This document shows, one piece after another, positions 46,093-59,200 of a stretch of DNA of 64,000 nucleotides; position 1 is the first letter of the stretch; the number at the start of each line of letters is the position of its first letter. Source of the stretch: Maniola hyperantus (lineage: Eukaryota; Arthropoda; Insecta; Lepidoptera; Nymphalidae); NCBI RefSeq assembly GCF_902806685.2, contig NC_048537.1, positions 7,896,720-7,960,719 of the forward strand. The letters run 5' to 3'. Under the pieces are notes generated by a model. The model was not told the origin of the DNA. It was given only the letters and a program-made list of their open reading frames with translations, and did no database searches. Made by a program: the position numbers and the translations under genes.

Positions 46093-47254
46093 GTAAGCTG
46101 TTTAAATACTGCAATTATTATTGCTTGATACACCCACTAACAAACGAAAAAAATACCGACCAATCCGTTTAGGAGCTAAACTGTAAGTATATTAGGTATA
46201 CCTAGTTATGCGATGCGCGAAATAAAAGAGCATTCAAATCATAGAGATAGAAATTAGTTGTATCTCTTGTACCTCTTGTACGTAGGGGTCTCTAGAGGTG
46301 CTGAAATAGCAACTTCGCACTGAAAGGCGCAGCTTTGGAAGACCCGCCATTAGGTGGACGGACAACATCAGACAAGTCGCAGGGTGCCGCTGGATTCAGG
46401 CGGCGCAAGACCGTGGCGTGTTGAAGTCCCTACAAGAGACCTATGTCCAGTAGTGGACGTCTATCGGTTGATGATGATGATGAAAAATCGAGTCGGTGAA
46501 ACAAACAATTAATAATGCACAGTAACAGTTGGTGAGAAGTAAATGTTAGGGGAGCATAAAAAGGGAACCTGCCAACGCCAGGCGGGTGATCAGTCGTATT
46601 TACGATCCATTCCACTTAATTCCCTGCGTTCAAACTACTGTTAAAACCCTCTTACCCAGTGGAATCCCGACAACAGCGCGGACTTAGCCTATCTGTAAAG
46701 AGAGATACCTAGTTAAAGCACAGAATACCTACGAGTATATAATAGGTAGTACTGGTTTAAGCTTTAAGTATTTAAGTAACCTAGGTCAACAGGAAGTACC
46801 CTATAGGTTTTCTAGACAGACAGACGGACAGACAGACAGACAACGAAGTGATCCTTTAAGGATTCCTTTCTTCCTTTTGAGATTCCTACGGAACCATAAA
46901 AACCGGCCAAGTGCGAGTCAGGCTCGCGCAATGAGGGTTCCGTATTACAGTCGTATTTTTTCGACATTTAGCACGATAATTCAAAAATTATGATGCATAA
47001 AAATAAATAAAAATCTGTTTTAGAATGTACAGGTGAAGACCTTTCATATGATACCCCACTTGATATAGTCACTCACTTCCAAAGTTGAAAATACTAATTA
47101 CTAGTTCATGACCACAATTTAATTGTTTTTGTGAGATCTAACCCTAAATTCACGGTTTTCAGATTTTTCCCCAAATGTCAGCTCTAAGATCTACCTACCT
47201 GCCAAATTTCATGATTCTAGGTCAACGGGAAGTACCCTGTAGGTTTTTTGACAG

Positions 47255-47285
<31 letters not shown>

Positions 47286-50200
47286 ACAAAGTGATCCTAT
47301 AAGGGTTCCGTTTTTCCTTTTGAGGTACGGAACCCTAAAAAGCAAAAATTATAATTATTTATAACATGATACCTAGGTTGATAACTTAGGTACTTACCTA
47401 TAAATATTATTTTGCAACCGTTTTAACAATGTAGGTAACTATCCAATGCACAAGGGATTGTTACTAAATCCGACAGGCAGAATTCGAAGGGGTAGACTTG
47501 CCGCAAAATACAGGTCAAGTCAGCTCTGCGGTTTAAGTCGACGGCTTAGACCACGACAGTTCGCAGACCTTTTTGACATTAACAAACTTGCGGGTAAGAC
47601 AATCACTTCCCCTTCTTTTAAGAGGCCTGTTACACTATTAATATTATCACACTATACGTGATATCGTAATCCTGTATCATGGAAATATATTGATGGTACA
47701 CATATTGTCAAGATCGCAATGTATTCGGATGTTCTTGAAAACCTGCGATCTAAGAATCGTGATAATGATAAGGTTGAAGTAATACCGCCCAAAGTAAATA
47801 AATCTAAAAAATGTCTGTGTATCCTTGTGTATGTAGTGATCCTGTAAGGGTTCATTTTTTCCTTTTGAGGTACGGAACCCTAAAAATACTTTGTTTGTAA
47901 TTATTCTCTTTTTTGGTTTACCACTGACTATCTGTTGCGTGTGACACGCACTTGACCAGTTTTTACTTTTTATGGATTTAATATTTTATATAAAATAATT
48001 TCCGATCGCTTTCTGACTTCTGTAGCATCTCGACACAATATCACATCACCGTTTTTCGCCTCCCAGATTTCTACAGATATTTCAACAGCCAGAAACAGTC
48101 CGATATTTGCAAAATTATAATTGCGCAATGACACGGAATTTTTTTTGCGTCTACGCCTACGTTGCTACAATCCGATTATATTTTAGTTCGCAAGTTTTTA
48201 CAGTCGATTCCATTTATAGTGGATTACAAATCATATTGCAAAATGTGTAGTTACGACTTGGGTTGGACCGAGATAATATTATTGTCTTCGCTCTATGAGC
48301 CTCAATAACACAGACTCTCCTTTTTGCCTTCAAGCCACAATCCTACAACACTATTAGCATTATGTTTTGGCAACGTAGACATGACGAATGCCTACCTACC
48401 CATTACCTACATTACATTAGTGTATACCTACAGTATTTCATTATGCCGTATTTGCAAATTTTTTCAACAGAATAAATAGTACCTAGTTGTTCCTACTTCC
48501 TACCTAGGAAATCAGATCGTACCCAAATTAAGCTACCCTTCTTATTTTGTGACTAAACTCAAACATCTGCTAACCTAAAGAAATACGAATGCTCTCAATA
48601 GGATTAAGTAGATACTGGCCAAAGTCACAATTTGAGTTTAAATAATCGGACTACGGAATCTACGTCACAACTCCTAATCCTTTTAGAACTTGTATCATAA
48701 GCATATCATACAGACTACTTAGTTGTACGGCTGATTAATAGACCTACATTAGATATCCTATTAAATGACTCGTACCTAAGTGTGTTAGTACGGAAAAATC
48801 AAGAAGTGACTGTAATAATAATTAATTTAGAAATAAGAGAAAAACTAATAGTTGTTGTGTTGTGAATTGTAAATATTAATAATCTTATAAGATTAATAAT
48901 TTGTTATAATAGATTTTGACCTCCCCTACAACTCCTGAAAGCTGAAAGAGTGTGACTATTTTATACTTATTCCTACGAAGCAACGTTGTTATGTTGTAAA
49001 GTCGAACTTTATATTGGTTTGTTACAGGCGATGAAACTCCGGAGCAGTTTGTGGGCAATACGACGGGACCAAACCACTTCCGTATTCTAGACAAAGATGA
49101 CTTCTCAATTTTAGTCGGTGGCAGGTTGGTCTACTTTACTTTGTGAATTGCGATCACTTTGTTGTAAAGTTTCTTCATCATGATCAACCCATTACCGGCC
49201 CACTACTGAGTCGGGTCTCCTCTCAGAGTGAGGAAGGTGCCACGCTGGCCCAATGCGGATTGGCAGACTTCACACAGCTTTGAGAACATGGAGATTGGAG
49301 AACTCAGGCATGCAGGTTTCCTCAGGATATTTAATTATGTAAAGTTTCTTAGGTTTTTTAATTTAAGCAATAATTCTGTTTATAATACATCCATAATTGT
49401 CTGAGTATTCTTCTAATCTTCTTAGTGGAATTCAATACGGTTTTAAGTTTTTCACGATAATTTTTTCAACATTAGGTAGTTAGGCCCACCAGTACAAAGC
49501 TGGGGCGAGTCAACTAAAAAGCTGTAGTCTACAGAGGCCGTATAAAATTTCATAAAAATTGTGTTCTGCTAAGACAAATTCTTTTTTAAAAGTTTTATTT
49601 GGAAAACATATTCAATAGGCTATTACAGGAGCTAATTCAGTTTCCACGTTTTTGTTGAATACCTTTTTAGGTGGGAGTCCATTCTAAACTTCTAGTAAAA
49701 AATAAATAAAAGATGTACATATTTAGGTACAGTACGCGGCAGAAAGTAATGTACATCAGCCTTTATAATGACATTTCGGCTTTTAGAGCGTTGTCTCTGT
49801 CACTCATACCTATATGACGTTTTGTCGGTCTCAACGACAGGGACAACGCTCTCTCCTGCTATCTCCTTCCAAAGGTCGATGTACAGTCAGCAACAAAGCT
49901 AGGTTTGCACCCGTCCATAGTCGCTTGTGCTGGCGGGAAACCTAGCTTTGTTGCTGACTGCACATTATGTATACTGACTGTACTGTATATCCTAAAAGGT
50001 TCTACATCTGCATAATTACAGTGGTACCAATAATATAGGATGGCTTCCTACTTGTTTGTTCACGTGTTTTAATTTTAAAACCAGCTGAATTACCTGTCTA
50101 ATGTATGTATTTTTTCTTTGTTTTTAGGAGCATGGTCTACAATCTTAGTCTGTACGATTTATCAGAAAATGTAGAGCAGGTGAGTTATGTTTATTATATC

Positions 50201-53200
50201 CATATATACTATTTTATATTATTTGGTATATCTATTTGTAAAAGAAACTCTCAAAGCTCCCGAGCTTTGAGAGTTTCTTTTAGATTCGATAGAGCAGTCC
50301 ACTGCAGAACTAAGGCCTCTTTACTAACACACCATACGCGACAGGTAGAGATGGCAATCGGAGTATGAGGCGGGGGGGACGCCCTGCACACTCGCACGTG
50401 ACCCGGGCTCGCCCGCACCGGCTTAGCGCAGGGGCTGTGCGGGTACGGGGCGAGTTCCCTCTCCGATTGTCATCTCAACCTGTCACGTACTATACTTCTG
50501 CTCTTGGTGAGCTATAAATACTTCTTTCCCACTGCTTTTTGATGTGTTATGCCATCTCTCCATGTTACCTAAGACTTGACATGAAGCGCGACGGCAACTG
50601 TACGCCAGGATAAGACTGAACGCGCACGTACTTGTGTACGATTTATAATACAAGGAACTGTATAAAAAGCGAAGACAGCATGCGATTCGCGTGGAGGAGC
50701 GTGGCTCCTACCCGCGCTTTGCAATGTGACATCCTTCATACGATACCTTATATTACAAACTACATAGACGAAAACCGCGTGGATTTAGGTTTTAAAATTC
50801 CGTGGAAACACTGATTTTCAGAGATAAAATATGTTGCTTATTATTACTCTCCAGATAACTATTACAAAAAATTATGTCGATCCATTGCTCTGTAGTGGCG
50901 TGAATAAAGGATAAACCAACACACAAACACACTTTCGCATTTATTATATTGGTATTCTATAGGAACTGCTTCAAAAGCGTTGGTGTCGCGTGTGATAAAA
51001 TGGTAACCTAAGTGATCAAAACTTGATTGTAGTTTCGTAAACTTGTAATCGAGAGAACTAAACCGTAGCTGCAGTTGGCTCCTTAGTTTATGTTTCTAAC
51101 CTTACGTAAACGCCTCGATTCGCTCCCGTTGCTTCTACACTACCTCTGCTTATTCTTAGTTACGACCTATTTGTCGGCATACCTACTGTTTATTGTAACG
51201 TAAAAGACGTAGAGAGAAAATAAATTTAAATAAAAATCCACTGAAAGTAGGTACCTAAGTATTTAAAATTTACATTTTGTTTTTAATTCGAGCGGCTTTT
51301 ACATAGAATTGTTATTGTTGTAAGAAGCACAGTCGTGCCTACTGAAAGCTTTTACCCTCAAACCCCCGACGTTACTGAATGATGACGTCTTTTTATACGC
51401 AAACAATGACCTGGATTAAGTTCTAAAGTCTTGGACACACAAGGAATGTGACGCGCGGCGGCAAGCAGGACGTTACACTATAAATCCAGTTTAGAAATCT
51501 TCTTTAGATACCCGAAGTCCTGGGTTCTCGATGGGGTCATGTAGGATTTTTACCTAATAAAACCCCCTCGGTGGGATATTGGGAGGCTCCGAGATCTCTT
51601 ATGAACACAACGGCGCTCTTCTTGCACAACGCCCATGGGCTCATCAGAGACAAAATTGCCCTCTGTGATCTGTCTCATACCTCGCTATGAGGTATGTCAA
51701 TGAGCCACAGCAGGCTGCCATCTTCGCAAGGTCGCATATGAGATGGTAAAATTCGTGTACAATGTGTAATATAGTTCGCGTTACGAATAGAGCCTACACT
51801 TGAACCTGCGCAATAGACGATATTTAATCGATCTATTTAGTATTTGCAAGCTTTGTGCGTGTCTAGAAAATAAAAGAGAAGATGTTGAGTCTGGTATTTC
51901 TAATGAACTAAAATTGCTAATTTAATTTAAAAAACCGGGCAACGGGCGAGGGTTTTGTAGCTTGCAAAAAAAACTAATCCAAATAGTAAGAATATAATAT
52001 AACACACGACTGGTTCTTCAGCCAACTTCTCGTTTCGCGAAATGTACAAAAATCTAATACGGCTAATAAGTACCTGTACGCAGATTGATTTACTCTACTG
52101 TCGTCTATAATATTTTTACGCCTGAAATAAAGTATACAAAGAACTTGAAGCTACTTGAAGCGCATGACGCGCACTTTGCAGTGAACATACAAAATATGTT
52201 TCTACGTTTAGGAGCCCTGAAATAACTTACCATACCGCGAGCTAAACTACCAACCTACCTTAGCTTAGCTCATGTAGCTTCAGCATCTTTAAGACACGTT
52301 ACCTTCGCACGTCGTTACCGTCGCGCGTTCTGTTTGTACAAGCCATTAGCTATTATCACGCATGTAAAGTAAATAAGTAATAATATATTGCCACAAGGCG
52401 GACAGAGTACGTTACTGCATTCCTTTGCGTGCGAGACTAACGCGTGTGTTATGAATGAGTTGCAATAGTGTCGCACAAAGGCTTATGAATAGTCTCGATT
52501 AGAATTGTTTTATACTAGCTGATGCCCGCGACTTCGTCCGGGTGGACTACACAAATTTCAAACCCCTATTTCACCCCCTTAGGGGTTGAATTTTCAAAAA
52601 TCCTTTCTTAGCGGATGCCTACGTCATAATAGCTATCTGCCAAATTTCCAAATTTCAGCCCGATCCGTCCAGTAGTTTAAGCTGTGCGTTGATAGATCAG
52701 TCAGTGAGTCAATTCTTTTATATATTTAGACTAGCTGACGCCCGCGACTTCATACGCGTGGATTTAGGTTTTCAAAAATCCTGTGGGAAGTCCCACAAGG
52801 AAGGAAGGGAAGGAAGTGGTGGAAGGGAAGTGTGTATGATTTTCCGGGATAAATGTCAATCTCCAGGTCTTAAACTATACCCATGCAAAAAACATGTTGA
52901 TCCGTTGCTCCGGTGCGATGTGATTGAAGGACAAACCAACAAACCAGCAGACCAGACTAAAAAATTAGAAATTACAAATTCCAAACCTCTGCCGGGAATC
53001 GAACCCAGGACCTCCCACTAACAATATAACAGCGCTTACCACTGCGCCAGGGAGGTCGTCATTATCTATAACGTCTCTATCTATTACGGTTGACGAGATA
53101 GGTAGAGCCCGCTGACAGACAGACGGACGGATGGACGGGAGTCGGGACGGACAGCGCAGGCTTAGTAATAGGGTCCCGTTGGCACCTTTCGAGTACGGAA

Positions 53201-56200
53201 ACCTAAAAACGTAATATTATGATCATAAGAGATAGTCTATACCTAAGTACCATCTACATAATTTCTTACCCGTTTTAAATATCATAGTGGTGCTACAGAA
53301 CCGGAGCTAGGTCGGTTATAGGTAGGACTTCTAAAAATAAAAAATATCTGGCAGCGATCTCTGACGTCAATATAATAAGTAAACTTTGCCTCGCGTGCAC
53401 ATCCATCACAAAAAGTAAGTATGACGTGACTGGAGCAATTCTGTCAAATTATTCGCATTGCATGACGGTGATATCGCCGCTCCAGACCGCTTAATATTTA
53501 TACCATAGTACAAACAACTAAAAAAAACATAAGTAGGAACGTAACATAAAGAAGCAGCAGGTTTATTATTGTAAATCTAGCTTAATGCTCGCGACTTCGT
53601 CCGGGCGAACTACATTTTCAACCCCCTATTTTACCCCATTACGGCGGTTACGCACTCGTCCGATCCGAGTCTGTAAAAATACGTTCCTTTTTGTTTTGTA
53701 TGGGCGCTTATGACATATGTCGTAGATAATCGCTGGTATTCTCACGGACGACGGATAGAACTCGGATGATGGAAGTGCAGTGCGTAATCGCCGTTAGGGG
53801 ATGAATTTTCAAATATCCTTTCTTAGCGGATGTCTACGTCATAATAGATATCTGCATGCAAAATTCCAGGCCGAACAGTCCAGTAGTTTAGGTTGTGCGT
53901 TGATAGATCAGTCAGTCGGCTTTTCCTCTTATATATTTAAGAAAAAGAAGATGGCAATCAAGACCGGATCTACATAATTTATAGTAAATAACTAGCACTA
54001 TTCGCGGCAATAGTTAATAAGTATGTACCTACAAACTGAAATTAAATTAAGCTGAAACTTTTTAACCCGTATGACTAGGCGTAGCCGCCAAGCGATTTAG
54101 CGTTTCGGTACGATACCGTGTAGAAACAAAAGGGGCATGGGTTTAATAAAAATTGCCATACCAGGTTAGCCCGCTTCCATCTTAGACTGCTTGTATCTGA
54201 ATAAAAAAAATTAAAAAAAACTTCACGATGATTCAAAACATCCGAATAATAAAACATACTAACAAAATATGGTAGGTGGATACCTAGTACATAAAGAATT
54301 GCCTATTAATCATGGTTTCCGTTTTATCTCATCATCATCAAACGCAGCTCATTTACGTCGTTACTCCCACACGTTTCGGGTATTCCCCAAACAAATTAAT
54401 GTTTTGTGTACCCAAAATTGTTGTTTCACTTTCGCATTCATGTAACCTCGAATGTTTTTTTTATTTACAGCGGTTAGAATGGCAGTCTACAGATGCCCAC
54501 AGAGAACTTTGCCAGCTAAAAGGGAAGTCGGCAGACGATTGCCAGAACTACTTGCGAGTAGCAACAAGAGCTCATGGGCGCCTGCTCGTGTGTGGCACCA
54601 ACGCCTTCAAGCCAATGTGCCGTAGATATGCACGACACCCACCGAACCACCACCTCGAAGAATTCGATGGCACTGGCAGATGCCCGTACAACCCTCAACA
54701 TAACTCCACCGCAATTTTCACTGGTAATTTTTATATCTATAATTAATGACGTAATATTCATATTATGGTGCCTTAGTTGCGATAGCCCATGAGTTGATTG
54801 CGCTGAGTAAGCAACGTTGTAACCAATTCGGTAAATGGAAGGGTGATCCACTGTAGAGGTTCGAATTTAGCCTTTGTACCTACTTAATTAGATGATACCT
54901 AGACTAGACTATCGAGCACCTGAACACCTAGAACTAGATAAACTGTATAGTAATAAGTCTAAAATCGTTAACCAGTTACGAATATCCAAATGACAGTCCC
55001 TCCATGTAAAACCTTGTAATCAACCAAATCTACAGACCCTCGTTAAATGCCGGGAACATGCTAGGGCATAGGGCATACAAAATACTGTAACTGGTTTTTG
55101 TTGTACGTGCTCAACTATATTCCTGTTAAATCATAATGATCTTTGACGGAGATGGCACAAAACAGCGCCTGCGCCGCTAGCTCGAGGGTTGTGCCGAGCA
55201 CGACGCGCGAATTTCGATATGGATCGATTTTATTACCATTACAGTTACATCCAAAATCTATGCAGCTTTGAGATTCCGTGTGCTGTTATTCGAGTGACAG
55301 TAACGTAGAACAACGGTACCGGTCTTAAACAAATGCTTATTAACTACTCGGATTACAGTTAAGCTTAAAAGCAAGACAAAAGCGATGATAGTCATCTTAG
55401 AAACCGGTAAATTCTTTATTGTGTTGCATTTTTATTGGAACGAATGACTTGGATGACTTGATGATTGTTAAATTACAACTACGACTGCTTTTTGCCCATT
55501 AGGCTTTGGCTTCAAAATTCGCAACTCACCGCTTCGCTACCTTATATACGTCTTGATAAATCACACAGCTATTGACATACATTTCGCTGCGCAATCCACA
55601 TGAAAGTAGGTAGGGTTTTGTCGTAGGGTTAACATAAAATTTAATAACAATTAAAACACAAAATATAGGTAGGTATTATTTAAATGCAATTATATATGTA
55701 ATATGGTTGAATTTGTTAAAGGTTATAAATAGATATGAGTTATCGAAGGCCGGCACCCAGGCTTAAATAACTTCAGCAATTCATTTATTAGCAATTGTAT
55801 GTTTAACCGACTTCCAAAAAGGAGGTGGTTCTCAATTCGGCCCGTTTATTTAAATTATAATAAGCTCCTAGAAGACATATGGTCAAGTCTCTCAACAAGT
55901 TCGATGTTTCTATAAAACGCAAACGCATTGAATAATTCTATTACAATTTAAAGGATTATTGAAATAATATGATTGAGTTGCTTTAACCTCTTTTTCGTAA
56001 CTCATAATGCTGTGAATTACGAAATACCCTGTAAGACTTATAATCACAATACCACACAACACATTCTAACCTCTAATGACTCAAATGAGTCATAGAAACC
56101 ACAAAACAGCGCGCCGACTCACGACTCTGAATGAATTACTACACTAATTTATCTAAATACCTACAAAAATTTTAATCACCAACGTAACGGTGTGTGGTTC

Positions 56201-59200
56201 CAAGGATATACAAAATCTCTGACACGATTAAATAATTAAATCCGAAATAAAATTTTAAATATTTTTGTGGAAGGAAAACATGAGGAAGATCGCGTAGATG
56301 ATATGCGTGTACGTGGTGGATGCGTTGACGGATGACAGAAGCGAGAGTGGAAGAAGACACATATTGTGCGGACCCCGCACGGATTGTGCGTGGGATAAGG
56401 ACAGAAAGAAGTATCGCTACTATGATTAATATTTTTCTTATATTTTTTTGCAGACGGACAACTTTATACTGCAACAGCGGCAGATTTCTCTGGCTCGGAA
56501 CCTTTGATATATAGGGAACCAGTACGAACTGAACATTCCGATTTACGATTGCTGAACGATCCCTCATTCGTTGGAGCTGTGTCATCTACGAGCCACGTAT
56601 ACTTTTTTTACCGAGAAACTGCAGTGGAGTACATGAACTGTGGAAAGGTCAGTTTTGATGCAAATGATAATTTTACTATACATACCTACATAAAGAATAA
56701 TTTGTTTGTATGCTTATTGGATATTTCTATATCTATAATATATGTAATTATTTATAATATACTATCATGATAGATAAGTATGTCTACATGGTATAAAGTC
56801 AAAGAAAGAATTGAAAGTATAATAAATACCTATAAGCACAACAAAGGCTGTAAGGCTGTTGTTTTTGTTTTTATATCTATAAGTTTTTCTTGAATTACCT
56901 AATATCAATTGTTATTTTACAGGCTGTATATTCGCGAGTTGCGAGAGTTTGTTTGAACGATAAAGGCGGCCCGCACCCTTTCAACGATCGATGGACCTCA
57001 TTTCTCAAAGCCCGATTGAACTGCTCGATACCCGGAGAGTATCCGTTCTATTTTGATGAAATCCGTAAGTTTTATTAATTAGCCAATCCTTCTTACTTCT
57101 ACTTAATTTATTTTGTCTATTCAAATACAATAGTTTTAATTGATGCAATTATAACTTTGAATTCAAAGGTTCGATCAGTTTTTTTACTAATTGTGCATAC
57201 TTTTACAGAGGCAACTACCGAAATTATCAATGGCATTTATGGGAGTGGTAGCAGCCGAAACGATATAGTTTACGCAGTGTTTACAACACCACAAAACGCA
57301 ATCGGAGGATCAGCAGTATGCGCTTTTGCTATGCGGGATATTTTGGACGCTTTCGAAGGACCATTTAAGGGCCAAAAGAGTATGAATTCGAATTGGTTGC
57401 CATTGCCAAAGGAAAAAGTGCCCCATCCACAACCCGGGGCTTGTGTAGAAGACAGTAGGACGTTATCAGACTCTGCAATAAACTTCATCAAAACGCATCC
57501 ACTAATGAATAGAGGCGTCCCTTCATTTTTGGCACGACCAATCCTTATAAAAGTTAGTTTGCAATACAGATTTTCAGCTATCGCTATCCATCCGCAAGTT
57601 CAGTCGATGAACGGTAACAAATATGATGTGATGTACGTCGGCACTGATGATGGTAGAGTCATAAAAGCAGTCAATGTAGCGTCTAATGAAGGAGTGTTCG
57701 ATTCTAGCATGGACGAATATAGTAGGAATCCCGTAAGAACAGCCGTGATTTCTGAAGTGCAAGTACTGCCACCGGGTGTTCCGATAAAACAAATGCATGT
57801 TGCTCTCACTACCGAGAAACTGATCGTCGCGTCCGGGGACATGATAAAAGCTGTTACGTTATCACACTGCACCAACAGTCAATCATGCAGGTATGTAATG
57901 ATTTGTTTTCTTTATTTAAAAAAAAAGAAAAATTCTGTTTTCATTATATACCTACCTACATCCACAATGTGCAGATATTAGATAAAATTAAAATTCGGAT
58001 AACGGATTTAGACTTCTACTACTAGGCATTTCTCTATTTTACTTAATATATTTTTGCAGAGAATGCGTCGCATTACAAGATCCCCATTGTGCGTGGGATT
58101 CTAAACAACAACAATGTTCTTGGGTTGGGAACAGACAATTCCCAAACCCGGAACGATTTTTACAAAATATCGAGAGCGGAAAGACTGACATATGCAACAA
58201 ACTACCCGCACTCCTGGCGAGCGAGAGGCACAACAGCAGAAGTCCAGCAACGAAGAAGCCGACACTATCTGAAACAAACCAACTGCTGCCAAATAACGAT
58301 ATCCAAAATGAAATCCTTATAGAAGTAGTGGAAACAAACGTTTTGTCTGAGGATAAAGGTTCCAGTAATAATAAGCATGAAACAGGTAGGTGCAATTCAA
58401 ATTGATTTCATAACGTATTCACTGTTGGCTGCGCAACATAAATACGAAAGTGACGTAACCAGATCAAAATCACGAGAATTTTGAAAACAGTAAAAAACCT
58501 ACGCTACGAGCACTAATATTTATTTAATTCTAACAAAATAATTGTCGTACAGTTATTAGTAAAAGTATTCGAAATGACTATTTTAGAGAACTTTTAAAAA
58601 ATCCAAAAATAATACATGATCTTTTCTTAACAGATTTGTTGACGGTGGAAGCAGCAGACGGCAACATCTACAGTGCACAAGCTTTGCTAACAGCAGTCGT
58701 AGCATCGTGTCTAGTGACTCTCATGGTGGGCTTTGTTATTGGATACCTGTTCTCTCGGCGATTTCGTCATCCTTTTTTTACGGATACTTCGCCGTTCAAT
58801 GAACAACACAACCATTTAAACAGGTCAGAATTAGTTTAATCACTAAGCAATACTCGACATACTAGGAAACTGGAAAAAAATTGATTTGTTCAAGACCTAA
58901 CAAAATAGCTAATTTTAACTAATTTTAAACAATCGATTAGATGAAGATGAAAGACCAAATGATTAATTTTCCCGAATTCAGATACCATATCTAGTAGTTC
59001 ATATTTCTACTGGCCTTATTGTATACACATTGTTTGTTGAACTGTATTAACCAAAATCATGTTGATTTCAGGCTCAGCCCATTAGAGACTCCTTTAAATG
59101 TGAACTCGGGGTACAACATGCCCCCGAGGTCGAAGAACGTCAACATGGTGGCTAACGTATGCCCGCTCGCCAAACAAGACAACCTGCACCTCGAATTGGG

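Noticed and set aside
54516..54851. 111-codon minus-strand frame opposite exon 4
   Set aside because: A shadow of the exon with conserved semaphorin cysteines.
56172..56585. 137-codon minus-strand frame overlapping exon 5
   Set aside because: It overlaps a confident + strand exon and its splice acceptor and shows no recognisable motif.
57270..57875. Minus-strand frames of 73-91 codons opposite semaphorin exon 7
   Set aside because: They are shadows of the well-supported coding exon on the other strand.
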